14,845 nucleotides of DNA from CAZCWX01 sp964502465 (GCA_964502465.1 CAZCWX010000371.1:1-14845); one strand, 5' to 3'; counted from the stretch's first letter, positions 7,625-14,738 are shown. The notes: generated from the letters alone by a model not told the origin. Numbers and translations: made by a program.

Positions 7625-8788
7625 ATGACAGGTTGTCTCGATGGTATTACCGTGTTGGATCTTGGACGGTATCAAGCAGGTCCTAGATGCGCGATGATTC
7701 TTGGTGACTTAGGAGCCGAAGTGATCAAGGTTGAAGCACCCGGTGGCGATGAGTCTCGCGGGCTGGGGCGTGTGTATTGGTCCGTCTATAATCGGGGCAA
7801 GAAAAGCATCACGCTGAATCTGCGCACGGAGAAAGGGAAGGCGCTCCTGAGAGAACTGGTTCCGAAGGTCGATATGCTGTTACAAAATTTTCGCCCTGGC
7901 GTGATGGATGCAATGGGGTTTGGCTCTGACACCTTGCAGCAACTGAATCCACGACTCATTGTGATCAACGTGTCCGGCTTTGGTCAGGTCGGTCCCTATC
8001 GTCATCGGCCAGCCTATGATCCCATTGGTCAGGCAATGTCTGGACTGATGAATTTCACTGGGTTTCCTGATGGGCCGCCGGTCTTGACCAACTCGCCGAT
8101 TATCGACCGCATTACTGCACTGCATGCGACTATTGGCGCGCTCGCCGCGCTCCACCGCCGGGACATGACCGGCCAGGGGCAAGCGCTGGATGTGTGTCTG
8201 CTCGACACTGGATTCACCCTGATGGAAATTCCGATCGCCCAGTACTTGCTCACTGGGAAGGAGCCTCAACGGCACGGGAATAGCCCAGGCGGCATTGCCC
8301 CTTGCAACACCTATCTCGCTCAGGACGGATGGGTCTATATTTTAGCGATTCCCCAAGACATGTGGGGGCGATTTTGTCGAGGGATCGGGCAGGAGGAGTT
8401 GATCGCTGATCCACGATTTTCTAGTATCGCTGGCCGTGCTGCCCATACCAAAGAAATTGATGCCGTGGTCTCCGCTTGGGTACAAGAGAGAACGGTTGCC
8501 GAGGTGGTTGCTGTTTTAGAACGTGCCGAGGTCCCAGTAGGGCCGGTGCAGACTATTGCCCAGGCAGCTCGTGACCCACACTTGTGGGAACGGAACATGT
8601 TGGTTGAAGTCGAGGATCTGGACACAGGCCGGACCTTTGTGCCAGGCCTGACCGTCAAATTCTCTGAGACTCCGGGGAACATTGGTCCTATCCCTCGACC
8701 CGGCGAACATAATGAAGAGATCTATGGCAAGCTGCTTGGCTACCATACACAAGACCTCACGGGTTGGCAGGAAGCAGGCATCATCTAA
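7625..8788 (+). CDS. Class III (CaiB/BaiF) acyl-CoA transferase
   Basis: This 387-aa family III CoA-transferase moves CoA between carboxylic acids through an aspartyl-CoA thioester. The N-terminus (LDGITVLDLGRYQAGPRCAM), GDLGAEVIKVEAPGGDESR (27-45), the NLRTEKGKALLREL segment and FDPIGQ-like YDPIGQAMSGLM (131-142) are typical. D161 in PIIDRITALHATIGALAAL is the expected catalytic aspartate. The C-terminal ERAEVPVGPVQTIAQAARDPH segment and PRPGEHNEEIYGKLLGY close the fold. A GGGGGAA ribosome site lies about 5 nt before the ATG. It heads a likely operon with the oxidoreductase remnant and the SMP-30-like gene. The acyl donor and acceptor cannot be read from sequence. Confidence 0.93.
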   Translation: MTGCLDGITVLDLGRYQAGPRCAMILGDLGAEVIKVEAPGGDESRGLGRVYWSVYNRGKKSITLNLRTEKGKALLRELVPKVDMLLQNFRPGVMDAMGFGSDTLQQLNPRLIVINVSGFGQVGPYRHRPAYDPIGQAMSGLMNFTGFPDGPPVLTNSPIIDRITALHATIGALAALHRRDMTGQGQALDVCLLDTGFTLMEIPIAQYLLTGKEPQRHGNSPGGIAPCNTYLAQDGWVYILAIPQDMWGRFCRGIGQEELIADPRFSSIAGRAAHTKEIDAVVSAWVQERTVAEVVAVLERAEVPVGPVQTIAQAARDPHLWERNMLVEVEDLDTGRTFVPGLTVKFSETPGNIGPIPRPGEHNEEIYGKLLGYHTQDLTGWQEAGII

Positions 8789-8804
8789 CAGAAGGAGGGA
8801 AAGC

Positions 8805-8882
8805 ATGAAGTTTGGTTTCTTAATGCCGTTTCACAAGCCTGCTCGCTGGGCACGGCCTTATCCTGGGCTGTATCGCGAGTAA
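8805..8882 (+). pseudogene. N-terminal stump of a luciferase-like flavin monooxygenase
   Basis: A strong ribosome site (AAGGAGG, 8792-8798) precedes an ATG opening a 25-codon frame, MKFGFLMPFHKPARWARPYP and then GLYRE, ended by TAA at 8880-8882. This resembles the first strand and loop of LLM-class flavin-dependent oxidoreductases. After the stop the frame reads IEQ, as if the TAA replaced a CAA codon in a YREQIEQ-like helix. The rest of the normal 300-350 codons is absent, because the next gene's ribosome site starts 20 nt later. An intact gene would have encoded an FMN- or F420-dependent monooxygenase. The assignment rests on only 25 residues. Confidence 0.55.
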
Positions 8883-8916
8883 ATCGAACAGAAAAATACA
8901 GAAGGAGGAAAAAAGA

Positions 8917-9822
8917 ATGGCGACATATTCACTCGATGCGGTAGAAATTTTTGGCCAAGGCGTTCTGCAAGCCGAGGGCGTCGTGGTTGATAAAGAGGGC
9001 AACGTCTACGGTGGCGGTCGTAACGCTATCGTCTACCAAGTGAGTCCTGACGGGAAAGTGAGCGAGTTGACGACTCTTCCTGCTGGCTCAGTTCCTAACG
9101 GTATCACCATGGATCGCCAGGGGAACCTGGTCTATTGCGACTTGGGAAAGAAGGCGGTGATGCGAGTGACACAGAGCGGCCAGGTGTCGGTGATTGCCGA
9201 TCGGGTAGGAACACTGCTTCTGACCTTACCCAACTTTGCCAGCTATGACGCGGAAGGCAATCTCTATGTGTCGAACTCCAGCACCCGTGACATCAACACT
9301 GCCCTGACAGAGCTGAGCAAGCCGGAGCCGAATGGTGCTCTCGTCCGCATCCGACCTGACGGGAAAGGCGAGATCGTCGCCACAGGCATCTACCTGGCGA
9401 ACGGCACGGCCATCGATCCCAAGGAAGAAGCGGTCTACGTGTTGGAGAGTACCCGCAACGACTGTTTGCGCATCGCCATCAAAAAAGACGGCACGTTTGG
9501 CAAACCCGAAGTGTATGCCAAAGACTTTCCCGCACTCCCGGACGGCATGGCTTTTGATGTGGATGGGAATCTCTACATCACTTTGCCGGCAGTAGTGAAA
9601 GATGGTGGGTTGGCTCCAGCCAATCAGGTCATCAAGGTAGACACGAATGGCAAGTGGTCCATGCTGATTGATGATCCGAATGGACAGAAATTGGATTTTC
9701 CCACGAACTGTGCATTTGGTGGTCCAGGGCTCCAGGACCTTTACCTTGCCAATCTCGAAGGAGACCATTTCAACCGGGTACACACCTCGGTCCACGGGCA
9801 TCCGCTGTATCACCAGAGGTGA
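8917..9822 (+). CDS. SMP-30/gluconolactonase-like beta-propeller protein
   Basis: This 301-aa protein has repeated blade motifs (DKEGNVYGG, DRQGNLVYCD, DAEGNLYVSN, DVDGNLYITL), as in the SMP-30/gluconolactonase/LRE family of six-bladed propellers. That family uses a divalent metal to hydrolyse lactones. Candidate metal or active-site residues fit the family pattern: E20 (LQAEGVVVD), N106 (LPNFASYD), N162 (LANGTAID) and D209 (LPDGMAFD). No signal peptide is evident, so it is probably cytoplasmic. AAGGAGG at 8902-8908 lies 8 nt before the ATG. Its place behind a CoA-transferase suggests a catabolic role, but the substrate is unknown and strictosidine-synthase-like proteins share this fold. Confidence 0.82.
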   Translation: MATYSLDAVEIFGQGVLQAEGVVVDKEGNVYGGGRNAIVYQVSPDGKVSELTTLPAGSVPNGITMDRQGNLVYCDLGKKAVMRVTQSGQVSVIADRVGTLLLTLPNFASYDAEGNLYVSNSSTRDINTALTELSKPEPNGALVRIRPDGKGEIVATGIYLANGTAIDPKEEAVYVLESTRNDCLRIAIKKDGTFGKPEVYAKDFPALPDGMAFDVDGNLYITLPAVVKDGGLAPANQVIKVDTNGKWSMLIDDPNGQKLDFPTNCAFGGPGLQDLYLANLEGDHFNRVHTSVHGHPLYHQR

Positions 9823-9829
9823 TGATTTC

Positions 9830-9857
9830 GTAGGAGCGTATGGCCATACGCTCCTAC
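9830..9857. repeat. Perfect 28-bp palindrome before the MoxR gene
   Basis: GTAGGAGCGTATGG (9830-9843) is followed directly by its exact reverse complement CCATACGCTCCTAC (9844-9857). It fills most of the gap between the SMP-30-like stop and the ATPase ribosome site. There is no T-run after it, so it is either a dispersed palindrome or a leader hairpin just upstream of the ATPase start. Confidence 0.8.
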
Positions 9858-9878
9858 CAGAATGGTAGGAGAAAAATA

Positions 9879-11222
9879 ATGCCCACAACCGAGACCGACA
9901 CCCATCGTACAGTCCGTGCGCTCTACGACTTTATCAGCGAGCACCTGTACCTGAACCGGCCCGACCTGGAGGTAGGAGGAGAAAAGTTGAACTCGACGCT
10001 CCTGCTGAGTCTCCTCACTGCCCTGCTGGGCGGCAAAGAACTCGTCATTGGCGAGCCAGGTCTGGGAAAAACCACTTCGGCCGAATATGCGTGCGCGCTT
10101 CTCTACCGTATCCCGCTGGGCGTGCTATGGGGAAGCGAAGTGGCCGGACATCCAGAGCAGACTGAAGAGAAGATGGTAGGCCGGCCCGATCTCGGTAAAC
10201 TGAATCGTGGCGAGGAACGGGTGGTGTGGAGCAACTTTGTTCAACTGCCAGTGAAGATCATTGACGAGATTAACCGTTTGCCAGAGACGAAGCAGAGCTT
10301 GCTCCTGGACGGCGTAGACCGAGGCAACTGGGAGTATCTGAACCAGATTCTGCTTCAGGATGAATATTGCCTCTTCGCGACTGCTAATTACCAGGATCAG
10401 GGCACACAAACGCTGATCCCTCCCTTGCTGGATCGTTTCGACGTGATGGTGGAATCCAAGCATCCGGGCGCGAACCTTTCGTTCTTCATCAGCCAACGAC
10501 AGAAGAAGGACGATCTCCTACGCAATCCCGAGTGCGAGCGAGAGTTCTATACAATGCTCTTGGATAAGACGGTCCCGGCGGAAAAAGAGGCGCGGCTGGA
10601 AGAGTTGGGGGAACGCTTTGCCGGGTTCCTGCGCGCGCGTCATAATCTGCTGACCTTGGGGAAAGCGGAACGGCAAGCGCTGCGTGTGGAGATGAGCGGC
10701 CGAGAGTTCACCGCAGAGGCGAGTGCCTTTGCGCGCACTGCTCTGGCCGAATTTTCTTTTTGTTGCACCTACGGGCAAAAACGCTCGAACGAGGAATGTC
10801 CGGAGGGATGTCATTACTCAGGGTATCTTTGCTATCAGGTGCGAAACTGCGCTTCCAACCGTCTGCCGGTCTCGTTGCGTCGGTACGCGCAAGCATTGGC
10901 CTGGCTCCTCAACCGTCCTCAGGTCGAGGCAGAGCACGTACGGTGCGTGCTCCCCTTTGCGCTCGCCCACCGCGTCCAGTGGCGGGATACGTATGTGTCT
11001 GCCCGGGAGCATGAGGCCCGCCGCGACCCGTTCCCTCTGCACCTGGCCAAGCACGCAGTGGCCGAAATCTGGCAGCGTTTCGCCGAGCAGCACGAGCAGA
11101 TCATGAGCGCTCTGGCGCGGGCGGCGCACATTCTAGCGGGAGAAGCCCTGCCACCCCTGGAGGGAGATCATCCGATCTTTGCCGAGATCAAGCGGGATCT
11201 AGGGGGTGCAGAACTGTGGTAA
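9879..11222 (+). CDS. MoxR-type AAA+ ATPase with a cysteine cluster
   Basis: This 447-aa AAA+ ATPase is of the MoxR class, which works with VWA partners as a chaperone for metal insertion or complex remodelling. It shows Walker A GEPGLGKT (58-65), Walker B VKIIDE (125-130), sensor 1 N170 (FATANYQD), an arginine finger at R186 (LLDRFD) and a sensor 2 region NRLPVSLRRYAQA (327-339). An unusual segment in the lid region carries six cysteines, C295, C296, C307, C311, C318 and C324, possibly binding zinc or a cluster. The ATG at 9879 has AGGAG 7 nt upstream; an upstream in-frame ATG at 9840 lies within the palindrome and is rejected. It overlaps the next gene by 7 nt, so they are translationally linked. 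Confidence 0.9.
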   Translation: MPTTETDTHRTVRALYDFISEHLYLNRPDLEVGGEKLNSTLLLSLLTALLGGKELVIGEPGLGKTTSAEYACALLYRIPLGVLWGSEVAGHPEQTEEKMVGRPDLGKLNRGEERVVWSNFVQLPVKIIDEINRLPETKQSLLLDGVDRGNWEYLNQILLQDEYCLFATANYQDQGTQTLIPPLLDRFDVMVESKHPGANLSFFISQRQKKDDLLRNPECEREFYTMLLDKTVPAEKEARLEELGERFAGFLRARHNLLTLGKAERQALRVEMSGREFTAEASAFARTALAEFSFCCTYGQKRSNEECPEGCHYSGYLCYQVRNCASNRLPVSLRRYAQALAWLLNRPQVEAEHVRCVLPFALAHRVQWRDTYVSAREHEARRDPFPLHLAKHAVAEIWQRFAEQHEQIMSALARAAHILAGEALPPLEGDHPIFAEIKRDLGGAELW

Positions 11223-11899
11223 ACCCATTCCGCGAATTTTACAGCCACCAGGGGAAAGGGCGAGAGATCCCTTTAGACCGCCTCATCGCCGCCAAGGACC
11301 TCATCCTGGAACGTCTCATTGCCGGATATCACAAACTGGTAGAAGAAGAAGTGCACAACCTGGTCTGGCTGGTGGACCACGGTGCGCTGCCACGGGCGTA
11401 TGCCGCAGCCGAGAAGGCTATCGCTGAGGTGCGCTTTACGGTAGAGGATATTGAAGATTTCTGCTTTGCCCTGGAGCATACCGACAGTTTTGCTCTCGCT
11501 CTTGCCGGACCTTCGGGCCTCTACTTCTCTGCCCTCTGCAACCGGGTGGAAGGTACCGAGATCTTCTTGAGGTTGAAGGGACTCAAAAGTCGCGTACACC
11601 TGCTTGGCTACCGTCTGCCAGAAGGTAAACGGCTCATCGTGGAAGGAAGCTGCGGGGACTTTGCCGGCGCTGCGATGGAGGGCGGGGAGGTGCTCGTGCA
11701 GGGGAACACTGGCAACTGGACAGGCGTGGGGCTGAAACAGGGAAAAATTACCGTCGAGGGCAACGCTGGAGAACACACTGGCGAATGGATGGAGGGGGGA
11801 GAGGTATATGTAAAAGGCCGGATCGGCAGTCTTGGTCAGGTGCGGGGTGGCAAGGTCTACCTCGGAGAACGACAGGTCGCGCCGGTGGCAGAGCGTTGA
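11216..11899 (+). CDS. GXGXG beta-helix repeat protein in a MoxR/VWA operon
   Basis: This 227-aa protein starts with GTG at 11216, overlapping the ATPase stop by 7 nt, with AGGGGG about 9 nt upstream. Residues 1-95 look mainly helical and I do not recognise them. The C-terminal part contains glycine-spaced repeats: glycines at 144/163/182/201, 147/166/185/204, 151/170/189 and 157/176/195 recur with an exact 19-residue period (for example EGNAGEHTGEWMEGGEVYV). This is the GXGXG right-handed beta-helix seen in formylmethanofuran dehydrogenase subunit C and the C-terminal domain of glutamate synthase. In those proteins it is structural, not catalytic. The context suggests a scaffold, adaptor or client for the AAA+/VWA pair. 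No catalytic motif is visible. Confidence 0.85.
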   Translation: MVNPFREFYSHQGKGREIPLDRLIAAKDLILERLIAGYHKLVEEEVHNLVWLVDHGALPRAYAAAEKAIAEVRFTVEDIEDFCFALEHTDSFALALAGPSGLYFSALCNRVEGTEIFLRLKGLKSRVHLLGYRLPEGKRLIVEGSCGDFAGAAMEGGEVLVQGNTGNWTGVGLKQGKITVEGNAGEHTGEWMEGGEVYVKGRIGSLGQVRGGKVYLGERQVAPVAER

Positions 11900-11913
11900 A
11901 AATAGAGTATTCA

Positions 11914-12005
11914 CCCTTCGACAAGCCTGTCCTGAGCGAATTTGAAGGGCTCAGGGCGAACGGGATCGAGATTCGCTATTGGCGATTTTCCGTTCATGCT
12001 GAGCC
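11914..12005. repeat. REP-like palindromic element inside the MoxR/VWA operon
   Basis: The 148-bp gap between the beta-helix and VWA genes contains CCCTTC/GAAGGG (11914-11919 and 11944-11949). It also contains a longer inverted pair GGCTCAGGGCGAACGG (11948-11963) and CCGTTCATGCTGAGCC (11990-12005), which match at 13 of 16 positions. The words TTCGACAAGCCTGTCCTGAG and CTCAGGGCGAACGG belong to a widespread type of bacterial intergenic repeat, and a degenerate relative lies near 6333-6365. It could modulate expression of the VWA gene relative to its partners. Confidence 0.7.
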
Positions 12006-12047
12006 GGTTGAAGCACGAACCTCACAGCAACCTGACAGGGAAACAAT

Positions 12048-13607
12048 ATGGACTTGCAGGGTATTATTACCGCAATATGGCCACGGGTACGACGCAAACA
12101 TCTCTTTCCGCAACTGCCCACACCTCGGGTAGGAGAAAGCGCCAGCACGGCAGCGGTCGAGATGCAGCACAAGCAGATCGTTGTAAACGCGGATTTCTGT
12201 GAGCAACTTGCCGTGAACCTGTCACTCGAAGAGGTGGTGGAAGCGACCCTTGACCACGGGGTCGCGCACTACACGCGCTGCCCCTGGGACTTTGCCACTC
12301 ATCTGCGGCTTTATGCCGCGGCTAAAGGGGTATTGCAGGATCAGGAGATGGCGCAACGAGCCACAGATGCCTTTATCGACGTCGTCGCTGACACTTCGTG
12401 TGTCAAAGAGTTTGAGACGGGGTTGCCGAAGCTGTACCGCCACCTTGAGCGCGGTCCGCTCGACACCATTATGACCGCGCTGTACAGCCGGATTTGGGGG
12501 ATCGATCTCGCAAGTACCGCTCCAGAAGGACTTATCCGCCGACTCTCGCGCATTTCCTACCTCGACCGTACGCAGTGGGAGGAGAGTCTACGCCGCTTCT
12601 GTCGGTTAGTCCGTCCCATTCTGGAAGAGGAACAGGAGCAGGAACAAGGCATATCCTCAGCCCCACTCGGCCAACATGGTCTGGCAGGCCATTCGCACAA
12701 CGAGGTGGAGCAGGGGCTCAGAGAGTTCGCCCGCCAGGCCGCCAATCCGCGAGCATTCCGTGAGACCGTGGCCGACTTTGCCGAGGAGTTAGCCGAGCAA
12801 GGCTATGCAAGCGAGCAAGAAGGCATGGGCCGGGGAAGGGGCAGACAATTTGACACGGACCTCCTCTATTACATGAAGCTAGCGGAAAGCCACCGCCTGC
12901 CAGTACAGAAGGCCCCACTGCAGAAAAGCGGCTCTCGTGACCCGTACGCGCACACACCTTGGGAACTGGGGAAACCGATTCAGGACATTGACGTATGGAC
13001 GAGCTTTGGCAAGATCTTGCCAGGGCTCACGCAGACCTGGCTGCGCCAGCAAGGAAAAGTAGTGGGGCGCAGTGAAGGGGTGCCGGACTGCATTGTCGCT
13101 ATTGACTCCTCGGGCAGCATGACCAACCCTCGCTATCTTCTCAGTTACGCTATCCTGGGAGCCGGGTGTGCCTGTGAAGCGTATCTGCGCCACGGGGCAC
13201 AGGTGGCGGTATATAACTTCAGTGACGCGCCAGCCGGAGACAGCCTCTCGTTAGACTTCACCACCGATCGCAAGCGCATCTACCAGACGCTCTGCCGCTA
13301 TTTTGGCGGAGGCACCGACCTTGCCTTGGAAGAATTTGACGAACTCCGTCTCAAAGCTCGCCGTGGCGCTCCGGATGTTTTTCTCATCACCGACATGGCG
13401 ATCACCAACCTGGAGACGATGACAACGTACCTGTCCCAGATCGAGGGCCGCATCACCGCAGTGCACGTCGGCGAAACTCCCTCCGCCGTGTTCTTCAAAC
13501 AGGCGACGGCGGGGTGGAAACATGTGAACGTGTTTGCTGTCAGCCGGAAAGAGGATATCCCACGAATTATCCTGGGCCAGGTGAAAGAGTACCTGCGCTT
13601 TAGATAA
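12048..13607 (+). CDS. VWA-domain protein with zincin-like N-terminal motif
   Basis: This 519-aa protein is the presumed partner of the MoxR ATPase. The C-terminal von Willebrand factor A domain (about 345-515) has a complete MIDAS: D353-S355-S357 in DSSGSM, T423 in GGGTD and D449 in ITDM. The N-terminal region (about 60-95) contains EATLDHGVAHYTRCPWD, with H70 and H74 spaced as in an HExxH zinc site but with Gly71 in place of the catalytic Glu. That resembles the metallopeptidase-like N-terminal part of DUF2201/VWA-like proteins, in degenerate form. The middle (about 190-270) is charged and low in complexity (EEEQEQEQ; GRGRGR). The ATG has AGGGA about 8 nt upstream. It is separated from the beta-helix gene by a repeat-bearing 148-bp gap. 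The role is inferred from other MoxR/VWA pairs. Confidence 0.88.
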   Translation: MDLQGIITAIWPRVRRKHLFPQLPTPRVGESASTAAVEMQHKQIVVNADFCEQLAVNLSLEEVVEATLDHGVAHYTRCPWDFATHLRLYAAAKGVLQDQEMAQRATDAFIDVVADTSCVKEFETGLPKLYRHLERGPLDTIMTALYSRIWGIDLASTAPEGLIRRLSRISYLDRTQWEESLRRFCRLVRPILEEEQEQEQGISSAPLGQHGLAGHSHNEVEQGLREFARQAANPRAFRETVADFAEELAEQGYASEQEGMGRGRGRQFDTDLLYYMKLAESHRLPVQKAPLQKSGSRDPYAHTPWELGKPIQDIDVWTSFGKILPGLTQTWLRQQGKVVGRSEGVPDCIVAIDSSGSMTNPRYLLSYAILGAGCACEAYLRHGAQVAVYNFSDAPAGDSLSLDFTTDRKRIYQTLCRYFGGGTDLALEEFDELRLKARRGAPDVFLITDMAITNLETMTTYLSQIEGRITAVHVGETPSAVFFKQATAGWKHVNVFAVSRKEDIPRIILGQVKEYLRFR

Positions 13608-13678
13608 CTTGGCAGGTGACGGTGAGTCCCCTCTTCCCTGAGGGCAGGTGATATGAATGTCGTTTTGGAGGTGAATAT

Positions 13679-14287
13679 ATGATCAAGCTGTACACGTTCT
13701 ATCTTTCGACCAATGGCCGTAAGGTGCACCTGGCTCTGGAAGAGGCGAAGGCTTCCTACGAGATCAGCCCGGTCAATCTCATGAAGGGTGAACAGAAGAA
13801 TCCTGACTACCTCAAGCTCAACCCCAATGGCAAGGTGCCCACGATCGTGGATGATGGTGTAGTTATGTGGGAGTCTATTGCTATCCTGCTTTATCTGGCA
13901 GAAAAGTTTCCGGCCGCCAACCTGCTGCCTACGGCGGTAGCAGATCGGGCGCGGGCGTTCCAGTGGTTGGTGTGGCAACCTACCACGTTCAGCGCACCGG
14001 TGGGTACGCTCTTTCGGCAAATGCGTTTTACCCCAGAAGACAAACGTGATCAAAACGTGATTGAGCAGGCGCGGGCTGAGGTGATCAAGAATGCCGAGAT
14101 GCTGGCAGGTGGACTGCAAGGGCGTGACTACCTGGCCGGGTCGTTTTCGGCTGCAGATATTGCGTTGGTGCCATACTTGCACGTGTTAGCTGACCTTGGC
14201 ATTGCTTTGCCACAGGCAGTGGACGCCTATCACAAACGCCTCGCCAGCCGCCCAAGCTGGGAGAAAGTCCTGGCGTACACAGGCTAG
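13679..14287 (+). CDS. Glutathione S-transferase family protein
   Basis: This 202-aa protein has the two-domain GST layout. The thioredoxin-like N-terminal domain begins IKLYTFYLSTNGRKVHLALE, with S10 as a likely glutathione-activating residue. It has LNPNGKVPTIVDDG with the cis-proline P54, and the glutathione gamma-glutamyl contact E65-S66 in WESIAILLYL. The helical C-terminal domain contains LAGSFSAADIALVPYL (152-167), the conserved N-capping box. A strong ribosome site (GGAGGTGA) lies about 5 nt before the ATG, so it is probably well translated. It follows the VWA gene by 71 bp and may be cotranscribed, though a functional link is not evident. The class (Beta- or Nu-like) and substrate are uncertain. 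Confidence 0.92.
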   Translation: MIKLYTFYLSTNGRKVHLALEEAKASYEISPVNLMKGEQKNPDYLKLNPNGKVPTIVDDGVVMWESIAILLYLAEKFPAANLLPTAVADRARAFQWLVWQPTTFSAPVGTLFRQMRFTPEDKRDQNVIEQARAEVIKNAEMLAGGLQGRDYLAGSFSAADIALVPYLHVLADLGIALPQAVDAYHKRLASRPSWEKVLAYTG

Positions 14288-14294
14288 ATCGTAG

Positions 14295-14336
14295 TACAGC
14301 GTCTGCGCTAAAACTGTGCAAACTGGCAACGCTGTA
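14295..14336. repeat. 8-bp inverted repeat just after the GST stop
   Basis: TACAGCGT (14295-14302) and ACGCTGTA (14329-14336) could form a stem directly downstream of the GST gene. No T-tract follows, so it is a weak terminator candidate. The right arm runs into the palindrome that starts at 14334. Confidence 0.3.
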
Positions 14337-14408
14337 GCCCAGATGTAGTGAAATAGAATCTGGGACAAATGCTGATTCCTGGATTTCACCACGCTCTATC
14401 CAGGCTAC
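14334..14408. repeat. 75-bp imperfect palindrome (GTAGCC ends)
   Basis: The segment opens with GTAGCCCAGATGTAGTGAAA and closes with CACCACGCTCTATCCAGGCTAC-type sequence. The reverse complement of the right half aligns with the left half over most of its length (GTAGCC, GAT, TGAAAT, CTGG). This is the shape of a common REP/MITE-like element (GTAGCCCGGATGnAG... ATCCGGGCTAC). An open frame on the minus strand here simply translates the repeat. Confidence 0.65.
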
Positions 14409-14495
14409 TTTTCTTGCTCCTTTCCAGATCAGCACTTTCCCATCTTCATCGATCGCCAGATGTTCTGCGAAAAAACACGCTTCCGCCGGCGGGTC

Positions 14496-14738
14496 TCACG
14501 CTTCCTCCAGGGATCTGACATGCATGACGTCATTCGCCGTGAGAGGCTGGAGGCATGACTCCGCGACCGCCGTGACCGCGATAGTGTCCCCTAAGGCGTT
14601 AAACACTTCTATGGAGTAGCCGGGTTCTCCGCCATTGGGCGGGTGACGATCAACGATGGTCGCTACATCCCCGCGCTGCAGTTGCTTCTCGGGCAGGTCC
14701 CTGGCTAAGGCTACCCGTTGGAAAAGCTCGTATTTCAT
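14496..14738 (-). CDS. DUF4926-type small protein
   Basis: This 80-aa protein begins MKYELFQRVALARDLPEKQL and RGDVATIVDRHPP, followed by PGYSIEVFNALGDTIAVTAV, the pattern of DUF4926: a small beta-rich domain of unknown function. Its ATG overlaps the TGA of the upstream gene (ATGA), and AGAGAGG lies about 7 nt upstream inside that gene, so the two are translationally coupled. DUF4926 genes commonly follow another small gene in pairs that look like toxin-antitoxin or immunity modules; that role is not proven here. The ending (RSLEEA) is ordinary. Confidence 0.75.
   Translation of the reverse strand: MKYELFQRVALARDLPEKQLQRGDVATIVDRHPPNGGEPGYSIEVFNALGDTIAVTAVAESCLQPLTANDVMHVRSLEEA

Noticed and set aside
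13298..14182. 294-codon minus-strand frame spanning the VWA and GST genes
   Set aside because: It is antisense to two clearly coding genes and crosses their intergenic gap. The product has no recognisable motif.
14085..14435. Minus-strand frame beginning with GTG (LIWKGARKVAWIERGE)
   Set aside because: Most of its unique part is a translation of the palindrome at 14334-14408 and the rest is antisense to the GST gene. A short stretch before it (about 14409-14495) could be a gene relic but is too short to name.
2900..14495. CRISPR array
   Set aside because: The repeats seen are single, unrelated palindromes without regular spacing or identical repeat units.
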